Source: Anaeramoeba flamelloides
Lineage: Eukaryota > Metamonada > Anaeramoebidae
NCBI GenBank assembly: GCA_027625915.1
Contig: JANTQA010000032.1
Span: forward strand, 8,246,001-8,310,000
DNA length: 64,000 bases
Direction of reading: 5' to 3'
Made by a program: the position numbers and the translations under genes
Notes under the pieces: generated by a model
Database searches by the model: none
What the model saw: only the letters and a program-made list of their open reading frames with translations
Told to the model about the DNA's origin: nothing
Part shown: piece by piece, positions 45,548 to 55,100 of the stretch
Layout: the number at the start of each line of letters is the position of its first letter
How positions within the stretch are numbered: the first letter of the stretch is position 1

Positions 45548-46162
45548 ATTTGATTTAAATTTTGATTGATCATTCCACGAGTAGTACTCCAGCAACTTTT
45601 TTACAAATTAAGAATTATAAATAATAAGAGAGCAATATAATTTTACTATTCCTCCTTCTAATAAGCATGATTTAATAATTGTTTTGAAAATTTTAAAGTT
45701 AAAAGTATGAACGAACTGTACTCACAAAAAACTCTAGTTAAAATTTATGCACACCTAAATTTGATTTACATTTAATTAAAAATTAATGTTTTTTCCTCTT
45801 GTATGATCAGAATAAAATTCTTTTTCTAAAAAAAAAAGAATTTTCAAACCGTTTTCCCACTTTTTTAGTCAAGGCTAGAGAAACAAAAGAATCTGCAACC
45901 ATTAAAAGAAAAAAAAATAATTCTAACAAGAAAGCAAAAAAAATATTTTAGATCCCTCAAACTTTTTGGGTACATTTTGATATTACAATTTCAAGTTACT
46001 TGAGAAGTGATGTATTGTTGATAATATTAAAGATTTATTTTCACAAATTCACTACCCGAAATGGTTTTTTTTTAAAAATAAAATAGCCTTATTGGTTCCA
46101 TTAAGTGATCTTTTTTTTTCAACAAAAATAGTTGAAACTTGTTGGCTGTTTTTGTTGATCGA

Positions 46163-46630
46163 TTATTTACAATTTTTCCAAGGTCCTTTCCATCTACTCG
46201 TTGCTTGAGAGCAATCAAACTGTGGTTTCTTTAAGTATTTGTTGATCGAGTTGTGCATTTGGCAAAGATAAATGTTAAATGCCTTGTTTGATTCAACGCG
46301 TGGTGGGTGCTTTTTTAAATAGTTGGACAAATGCTTGCGGCACTTGCTGCATGGGTAGAGCTCTGATAACGAAATTAAAAAATTCAATGCTTGCTTTTGT
46401 TGTTCTTTGTTTGGGTTTTTGGGGTAGTAAGCAGAAATGCTATGGAGAACAGACCATGTGTTTCGTCCAATTTCTGTTATTGTTGGTGGGCATTCTGTGA
46501 CAAAACTTTTTGGTCGATCATCAAATAATAACCTTTGTAATGTATTTAATTGTTGGCACGACTTACATTCTTTTTTTTGTTTGTAGGCATACTGGCCAAG
46601 TATTAGATCATCAAAAGAAAAAGTAAACAT
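46163..46630 (-). CDS. ERV1: ERV1/ALR FAD-linked sulfhydryl oxidase, single exon
   Basis: Small FAD enzyme that reoxidises thiols with oxygen or cytochrome c; in the mitochondrial intermembrane space it recharges Mia40 where that is present. The 155-aa product aligns over the whole ALR length. Seen: shuttle pair CKSC at residues 22-25, CPPTITEIGRNTW at 47-59, LLHSISAYYP-like VLHSISAYYP, active-site YPCSKC (C94, C97), FAD-side CQMHNSINKYL, and the structural pair C123-C140 spaced CX16C before the RW near the C-terminus. No membrane segment or ER signal is seen, so this is the ALR rather than QSOX type. No intron. The start gives the N-terminal shuttle arm directly and no earlier ATG is in frame. 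The shuttle CxxC precedes the core as in animal and fungal proteins. Confidence 0.95.
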   Translation of the reverse strand: MFTFSFDDLILGQYAYKQKKECKSCQQLNTLQRLLFDDRPKSFVTECPPTITEIGRNTWSVLHSISAYYPKNPNKEQQKQALNFLISLSELYPCSKCRKHLSNYLKKHPPRVESNKAFNIYLCQMHNSINKYLKKPQFDCSQATSRWKGPWKNCK

Positions 46631-47293
46631 TTTATTTTACTTTTTGATCAAATAGAAAAAAATGAAAAGTTGAAAAGTCAGAATCAGATAAATACTATAT
46701 TTTTTAACAAACAAATCAAAGGGTATTATTTCAATTTCCCAAATCTTATTTTGAAGGGGTGTATTCGGATCATTAAATAATCTTTTCTTTTAAAGTAAAT
46801 TCAAATTAAAATATTTGGAATCTTTGGAATTTGAATTTTTTTTGGTCGCTTTTTTAGATCAATTAAATTTTGCTTTGAAATTAGAATTTAAGGACTATAT
46901 TGAAAAATCATAAAGTTATCAAAAAACAGGTGTTTAAATTTTGTTAAATATTCGAAAAGACTGTTTATTGAAATATTCTTCAATTAACATCAACAAATTA
47001 TTCAATGTTTATTGTTGAAAAAAGCTCGAAATAATTTTAAGATTTGAAAACTCAAACACCCTTATTAAAAACTTTTGAAAGAAAAAGAACAATACCTATG
47101 ATTTTTCGTTTCAGAAATCAAAATCATTTTAAGGGAGTAGCCACGGTAAAGAAAAATTTTTCACTTTTGTGCAATTCTGAAGAGGATCAGAAAATAACAT
47201 TTTTTACTCTGGTTGTACCTCATTGGTTTTTATTATTTAAAGTACTTCATTCATTAGATTTTTGAAATTTTTCTTTCAAAGTCTCAAAGAAAT

Positions 47294-47388
47294 TGCCACA
47301 ATAGAATGTTGAGTTGAATTGCTTAAAATAGTGTTTAGAATGTTGAATGACTTATCTTTTATTCTTCTCTCAACATTCTATTGTGGCA
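47294..47388. repeat. Small hairpin with 20-bp perfect arms
   Basis: The arms TGCCACAATAGAATGTTGAG (47294-47313) and its exact inverted copy (47369-47388) flank a 55-nt loop. No other copy was noticed in the window. It could be a tiny foldback or a structured RNA. Confidence 0.8.
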
Positions 47389-47760
47389 TTTAATTTTTTC
47401 ATTTTTTATTTTTTCATCATTTTTGAGATTTTTTTAATCCTGACAAGATAAAGCAATTAGAAATATTTTTTTATTAGTGGCATTTAGGATTAATGGATTT
47501 TGTTTAAAAAGAACAACAATATTACAATTGAGAGAATCATAAAAGGAAACATAAATGGGACTTAAATAGCTAGAAGAATTCCAAAATTAGAATAATTAAG
47601 TAGAATTATTACTTGTTAGGATTGTAAAACGTTGGGTTTAGTGGAATATGAGAAGTCAATATGATTATATGTTATCAAAGTTTAAACCACAAAATAGATA
47701 CACTTTTTATTCAAAGAATCTGAAATTATCTTCTCCCAGAAAAAAAAACTAAACCCCATT

Positions 47761-48285
47761 CCAAAAATTCTGACACATCTAAAATCAAAAATAGTGAAAC
47801 AAAAACTCAATTTACTATATTCTCCCAAACCTAAAATAAAACCAGATTTAAGTAACATAGTATTAATGGTTTTTTAAGTAATAATTTTCATCCAAATATA
47901 AGAAAACAATATAAAACAAAAAATCAAAACAAGTGTTTCCAAAAAAAATGAAACGAGCTGAAATGAAAGAGTTTGAACAAAAAATATATTGGTAGATTTT
48001 CAAAAATTACACCAACAATGGTTGATCGATCAAATGATAAGATACCATCTCAAATCGCATGTGGTTTTTCACTTGAAGAAACTCAACTGTAACCATCTAG
48101 TAACCATCTATAAATAATTTTCAGATCTAACTAAACCGATTAAGTACCTGAAAAAAAGAAAATGAAAACAAAAACAAAAAACACAAAAAATGATATAGTT
48201 TGTTGAATTAAAATTAATTTCCAAATTGATGTAAATCATGTTTTTTTTATTCTTCTAACTGTTTAAACTGTGTCCAAATTAATCG
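47761..48285 (+). mobile_element. TIR element CCAAAAATT, uninterrupted copy
   Basis: Colinear with both halves of 42315-43517 (shared GTTGATC, TCAAATG, GATACCATC and TCAGATCTAAC blocks). The right end CTGTGTCCAAATTAATCG is partly decayed. It serves as the empty-site reference for the nested ATT-flanked element. Confidence 0.6.
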
Positions 48286-48628
48286 AATTAAGTTTATTTT
48301 AATAATAAAATAATAATAATAATAAAACTATTTTATCAATATAATCTCTTTTTTTTTATTGTTGAACATTACTAAAAAAAAAAATATCAAATAATTTTTT
48401 TAAAAAAATTTTTAGAGAATCTACGATCACACGCCACTAAAATAAAACGTTCTTATCTCATCTCTCTCAAATTTTTATCATGTCTTATCGTGTAGCTACT
48501 CCCTTAACTACCTTCAATAAACAAGTGTAATTTTTAAAAGATCACTTTATAAGTATTTTACCAAAATAATTCTTTGAATTCTATTATTAATCATAACAAT
48601 TCATAAAAGATATTTTGATTTTCCACCT

Positions 48629-48795
48629 ACTTGTATTTGAATTATAAATGGGAAAGAATATTCAATTTCTTTTCATTTTTTTCTTTTATATAAAAAGAGT
48701 TTTCAAAGAAGTAAGTTGTAATTTAAAAAATTTGTTTGGAAAAGGACATCCAAAACCAAGTGAAAATTTTTCCCATTTATAATTCAAATACCAGT
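48629..48795. repeat. Short foldback repeat (ACTGGTATTTG family), well paired copy
   Basis: The left arm CTTGTATTTGAATTATAAAT pairs with the right-hand ATTTATAATTCAAATACCAG. The loop centre contains AAGTAAGTTGTAATTT, shared with other members. About 167 bp. Confidence 0.7.
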
Positions 48796-51602
48796 ATGTT
48801 TTTTGATTTTTTATTTTATTTTTTCTTGAATTAAAGTTCTCAACAACTGTTCTGTCCAAGATAGGTTTACGTTATTTGATATTTCCCATGAATTATAATT
48901 ATCAAATCCTCAACTATTTGGTTAATTTTTGTAAAACAATTTTTTATCTTTATATTTTTTCCTTCACAACTGAATTGTTCATTTCAAGAAAAATTCGGTT
49001 GAGAGGTATTTTTTCGAAATATTTTTTGGAATCTAACTTTCAATAGCATACTAGAAATTCAAATTGTGAAAATTAGTCAAGAGAATTTCAATTTAAAAAA
49101 TAAATTTTTTTTTTCAAAGTTGATAAAAAATGATTTTTTTTTAGAAAATTTAGATTTTTGTGTTTTCTATTCAATACAAAAATACTTTATCATGTGCTTT
49201 TATCAAATTCTAACCAACCCAGGAAATCATAATAATTAATTCTTAAATTTTGATATTTCTCCATTTAAAAGTATAAAAATAATTTTCCGAACCCTCTCAA
49301 CTCAACGAAGACAGTAAGAAAATAGAATAGATAATTAATAACAATTTGAAAGCATTTTTAATTTTAGATTTGAAATATATTTTCTCAAAACGGTATTTAT
49401 AATCATCATCCTTTTTATTTATTAATATGGGGACAGATAAATTTGACAAATAATAGAAATGAGATCATAAAAATTAAAGAAAATATTTTCATTGATCATA
49501 TTTAATAAATAACTAAATAAAGTATTTTTTGGTTTATTAAAATTAGAATCATGATTAAAAGATAGTAAATATGAAATGTCAATTTCTACTCATGTAGTTT
49601 ATAGATCTTGTAATTTTAATTTAAAACAGAAACTATCACAAGTTAATTTTCTTATGATTAAACTCATAGTCAAATGTTATTATTAATTCAATTTTGAGAA
49701 ATTAACTCTTTTTACATTTAGTTTCACTTTTCAGGAACGAAATTTCATCGAAATTATAGGTTGTAACCAATCTCAAATATAGAATTTATTTTTTTTTTAA
49801 TAAATATTATTCTACAACAAACATTCTAATAGGATTTGAATTTTATACTTTGATTTAGGATTTTTTTATACCTAAATTTTCTTTCAAAGTTTTTTTATCA
49901 AAAAGTGAAAAAAAATAATTTAAAATGTTAAGTTATGACCTACTGATTTTATTTTTTTTGATTAATTTTTTTTTAATTATTAATTTTGTCTATAATGAGA
50001 ACTTTTTACCCAAAAAATTTCTATTTCATTCTGGAATTAAAAAAAGAATTAAACTTAGCTTGAGTTTTCAGTTTATATTAAAAAAATAAAAGATTTTAAC
50101 AAAATCTTTTTAATTCTTGAAAAGTCACATTAATTTTTTTTTTTTGGTTTTTCTTTATTTTGATAGTTTATTGGATATTTCGAACAAAAACAGCATCCCA
50201 TAAAAAAAAAAAGAAAACACCATTGTGTTTTTTTTTTACTTTTTTTTTTTTACTTTATTTTGATATAAATGAATAATTTTTCAAAATATATACAAGAATT
50301 ATAAAAAAAACACCCTTTTTTTGAATTTTTGGGATAGAGTATAAAATAAATGGGTTTTCTGAACAAAAACAAGAATAAAATAACCTAGGTAATCTATAAC
50401 GCTCGATTGTACTTGAAGACACATCTATTTTTTGGTATTATTTTTATACTTAATAATTTTGTATATTATTAATATGTACCTTCTAAAAGTATTTATTATT
50501 GGCTTTTTTATTAAATTATTTGGATTTTTTTTAATAATTTTAAATTTTATATTTCCCATTAAATATTTTCATTATCTTTGAAAAATTGTATTCCATCTGG
50601 AAATGTCTTCAAAGTTAATAAATTCTAATTGTGTGTGTGTGTGTTATTATCTCTACTTTTATAAATAGATGTTCTGGCTTGTAAAGTTTTGCTTTAGTTT
50701 TGTAAATTAAGCCAAATTTCAAAATGAGGGGTAAACTTTTTTATTATTATTATTTTCTTTTTTCATTTGTCTTTCAAAAAATAAAAATGATTACACTATA
50801 TTTTTATTTATTAATCTATATTTGTTATAATCTCTAAAAATATTAGTTAAAATACATTATTATTAAAAAAAAAAAAAATAAACAAATTTTTTTCAGATTA
50901 AAAATCTGTCCCTATTTTTGAAATATATAAATTATACTTTGAGAATATGGATGAATTTTTAAAAATTTTATTATAATTTTATTTCACAGAAATTGATAAA
51001 GTTAAAATCTTTTTGAGTTAAATTTAAAATAACTTTATAAAATTAATTTATCTTCTAATTGTTTTTTTCAATATAGTATTTTGAAAATCAGATTTTCAGG
51101 AATTGTTAAAAATCTTTCAAAAAAACCTTGTAAATTTTTTTGAATTTTTCAGTATTGTATCTAATTTTAATTATGAATTATAAATCCGATCTTATTTATT
51201 TTTCAAATTCTTGTTATTTGAGTTCCCAAAAAAGATTAAATAATTATTAAACTGGTAAGATTAGATAACTACTTATTGTGAGTTGAAAAATCAATTTTAT
51301 AAAATTTTCATTTAACTTTTTTCAAAAAGGTCTTAAAAGAAATAAACCTAATGAAAACTCTTGTGTCTATGAAAGTTTGATGAGGTTTTGAGTTTATCTT
51401 TTCAAATTAGGAACATAATGATTTCTGTTCAGACTAAGGCGATAAATTTTTTTTTCGAAAAAGCTGAATGAATTTTTTGTTAAATTGATTATTAAATTCA
51501 TCGTAAAGTTCGATCAAATAAAATTAAAACCCGAAAAGAAAATTTCATCTTCAAAGGTACAATTTAACCTTATTCTGACAAGAAAAACAATTGCCAAATT
51601 TT

Positions 51603-51720
51603 CTACTGGTATTTCAATAATAAATTGGTAGAAATTTTCACATCATTTTACCTTTCTTTTATTTTTCTACAAGAACATATTTACATAGAAATAGATTGTA
51701 ATTTGTGATCTTAGTTTATT
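51603..51720. repeat. Half copy of the ACTGGTATTTG foldback
   Basis: Only the left arm CTACTGGTATTTCAATAATA and the loop block AGATTGTAATTTGTGA are recognisable; the right arm is missing or decayed. Confidence 0.45.
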
Positions 51721-52170
51721 TGTCTCTGCGTTTTTTATTGGATTTGATAGATTGTGTAAAGATAAGAAAGTAAAATGAAAGTGCAAGAAAAAATATTAGA
51801 ATCAACTGAAATTTTATAGCATTTGATTTTCAAAAACCAGTAAAAACTAGTTATTTTTAGCTTTGAAATTCTTGTTATATTCTCAGATAGAATACAAAAA
51901 AATACATACGTTTTGAGGTTTATACTCAACTTTTGAGTTGTTTTTACAAAATTAACACTTCCAAAATCTCATTACTGTTATCAAACCAACAACCTTTTCA
52001 AACTTTTCAACAATTTATACGCTGCCCAACACTTTTAAAGAGAAAATGTGTTTCAAATCTGATAAGCTTTGTAAAAGTCACAAGATTTTTTGTCATGAAA
52101 AGGGCAACTACAAGATCATTTTTTGTTAATTTTATCTTTAGTTGTACTTTTCTTGTTTTCATCAGCGCCT

Positions 52171-55100
52171 ATGAATTTTCAAAAATTAATTCGTAAGTCT
52201 GGAACGTGCCCAAAAGCACAAGCAAAATTGGGCTTTTTGTATTATGAAGGAATTCAATTTCCCAAAGATTTAGTGACAGCCTTCGATCTATTCAAATCAT
52301 CAGCGCAAGCCAACAATTCACTTGGTAATTATTGGGTAGGTGAATTTTTTTACAAAGGCCACGTAGTGAAAAAAAATTTTCAAAAAGCAGTAGACTATTA
52401 TTCAAGAGCTTCAAAGCTTGGCAGTAAACAAGGTAACCATTTTTCAAATTACCAAACAAAAAATAAAAAACAACAAAACAAAAGCCAAAAACAAAAATCA
52501 AACAACAAAAAAAGAAAACGTTTCTAAAGTCTGAAAAACAAAAAAAGAACTCTTTTCTTGAGTTTTCAAAACAAAAACGAAAACAGAAATATTTTACAGT
52601 CTTTGCAAATTTTTAAACAATTACAAAATATTTTTCAATACACCTTTCTTTTGTTTTGTGATGGATCAAAAAAAACTCAAAACACTTGATATTTTAAATC
52701 ACCAAGACATCTTATTTCAAACCAACAATAACTGTCGAGAGAAAAATGTTGGACACAGAAAAATGGTTGGACAGCATTTTTAATTGGGAACATGACTGAA
52801 AATGATTTTTAATTTCAATCATTTGTAAAGCAACTAAAGAAAATAACAATAATCTACTTATTAGAAAAACGACTAATGTAATTCTACTTTTTCAAAACCT
52901 TATCTCTTATAGTCTAAATCAAGTTTAAAAATTACCATTTTCAGAATTAATAGTAAACTTTACTACAACTTGGATTTTTGTTAAAATTGCATGATCTACT
53001 TGAGTTATCAACCATTCAAATGAGTATTCTACACAAACCACAGATTAATGAACTTTTAACAGCTTTAAACCTGGATTTATATAAAATTCACCTAGTTATC
53101 AATAGGATTTGATTTTCAATTTCAGTAATGTTCCCAATTAAAAATGGTGTCCAACCATTTTTCTGTGTCCAACATTTTTCTCTCAACAGTAAATAATTTT
53201 TTAAAATTGAAATTTTTTTTACAAAGCCCAAAACAGCTATTTCAAGAAATAAAAAACACAAACAAACCCTTTTCAAGAACAAAAAATCTCACATTTTCGT
53301 CACAAACTATAATCAAAAATCTTCAAAATTAATCAACTCTATCAATTTAATTCATTTTTTTTTTTTTCAAAAAATAAAACGAATTTGAAAGGTTCTGTTT
53401 CAAAACAGAATTACCCAAGTATGTTTTCTTTAATTCCAATTTTGTAATCATTCCTACTTTAAGAAAATTAAATTAGCACTTTTTTTCACTTAACTAATCA
53501 ATAATTGGCATCATCAGTCTTATAACCTCATAGATGAATCTAGCCTTTATTTTTTAAATCAGATTTTAACGATTTTTATTGTACTATTTTTGAATAATTT
53601 TCATTATTAATTTGGTAAATTTCCAATCAACCATATTCCTATGAAAATGTCATATTCAAAATATAATAATCATAAAAGATAATTTCTCAATAATTTCACA
53701 TTCAGAGTCAAAATTTTCATATTTTTCACTTTAACACTATTATTTTTATCCTTACTTTCATTATTTCTGTTTTTATTCTCAAAAAGTAACAATTTTATGG
53801 AATTGCCCGTTCTATGAAAAAAATCGAAAAATCTGGATTAAAGAATTAATACAAATAAATAAAAATAATAAGAATAATATCTTTGATATTATTCAAAATA
53901 AAGATTCATTATTCATCTTATCATTGGTTAGTGAGAAAGTAAATTATGATTCTCTGTTAAAATTTCTAAATAAAAATTTATAAAATACGGGAAGTGCCGT
54001 CAAGTGCCTAGCTTTTCCAGAACTCAAAAGAATAGAGTAAAATCTATGATTTTACTCAATTCTTTTGAATTCTGGAAAAGCTAACGGCGGTTTTTTTTAA
54101 TTTCAGAAATAAACCGAAAATTTATTTAATTTTCTTTTTATTTCTTAAATTAAAAAAACCTAACGGCTGTAAGAGGAAATTGATTTCCTCCCTTCAAAAT
54201 AAAAAAAAAAAAAAAAGTAATAATTTTCATCGTCATTTTGAAAACTAAAATTTTTCATTAATTCATCCCAAAACCGATCCTAAAAGTTCTTCAACTTTTT
54301 TATGGAACCTTTTGAAAAGATTTGATTTTCACTTTTTGTAAAATAAATATTCTTTTTACAAAACTTTTTAAAATGATGTTATTTCATTTTTTATTGTAAT
54401 TTAAACGAAGAGTTTTTAATTCATCTTATTTGTCTTTAGGTTTTCTTGGGTTTTTTGTTGATTCCGAAAATCAATTGATTTTACAAAATAAACTATTTTT
54501 CAGTCAAAGTGTCCCAGTTGTAATGGTATAATACATGTGTTTAAAGTGTTTGCATGGAGATATTAGAAGAAAAATTTTATTTTGGAAATTTTCAAAATTG
54601 AAATCATTTTTTCACATTTTTGTTTTTTTTTCACAGAAATGTTTTTTTTTTAAAAAGTAATTCAGGAGCAAAAAATTTTTTTATTGCAAGATCAATAGTC
54701 ACTTGGTAAAAATGTGCTATTCTAAGGTTATTGAAATCATGTAAAGATTGTTGAGAAATCATATTGATTTCTATTGCAATTCTATTCGATCTTTGATCTT
54801 GATATTTGTTTAATAAATGTGAAAAATTTTCACTTCATTTTCATTTCCTTTTTCAAATAGAGGCCACAAATACCAACACACTTCGTTTGGGGACTTGATT
54901 TCTAAAAGAAAAGTATGGAAAATGAAGTGAAAAATGTTTCATATTTATTATTCAAATACCAGTAGAAGTACAAAACGAACATTGTTGTTTTTCTCAATGG
55001 GGGCCCTAAGAATTTGAGTTTTTCAATTTTTAAGAAAATTTATTGATTAATTAGTTTTCATTCAGACATATATCAACAATTCTTTGATGTGTATTATTCT

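Larger units (their letters stand above)
39443..46162. other. Intergenic region between the V-ATPase E and ERV1 genes
   Basis: Both genes are on the minus strand, so this holds the V-ATPase E promoter and the ERV1 3' flank. Most of it is repeats: 39685-39875, 40220-40690, 41109-41634, 42315-43517 with a nested 42599-43289, and the adjacent pair 44382-44840 and 44857-45547. No gene was recognised. Confidence 0.6.
47132..48504 (+). mobile_element. TA-flanked TIR element AGGGAGTAGC
   Basis: The left end AGGGAGTAGCCAC and the reverse complement of the right end, AGGGAGTAGCTAC, with TA on both sides. About 1373 bp, containing the nested element 47761-48285. A solitary similar end, AGGGAGTAAGTAC, is near 27538. 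The interior ORF at 47044-47265 overlaps the end and is not considered coding. Confidence 0.5.
46631..52170. other. Intergenic region upstream of the ERV1 and Sel1-BTB genes
   Basis: The flanking genes are divergent. Contents: a TIR element 47132-48504 with another nested (47761-48285), a small perfect hairpin (47294-47388) and foldbacks at 48629-48795 and 51603-51720. A degraded P3-like palindrome lies near 50050-50125. From about 48800 to 51600 I see nothing else. Confidence 0.5.

Noticed and set aside
51933..52196. 87-aa ORF as an upstream exon of the Sel1-BTB gene
   Set aside because: It is in a different frame from the Sel1 exon and shows no repeat motif; an upstream exon remains possible but this one is unsupported.
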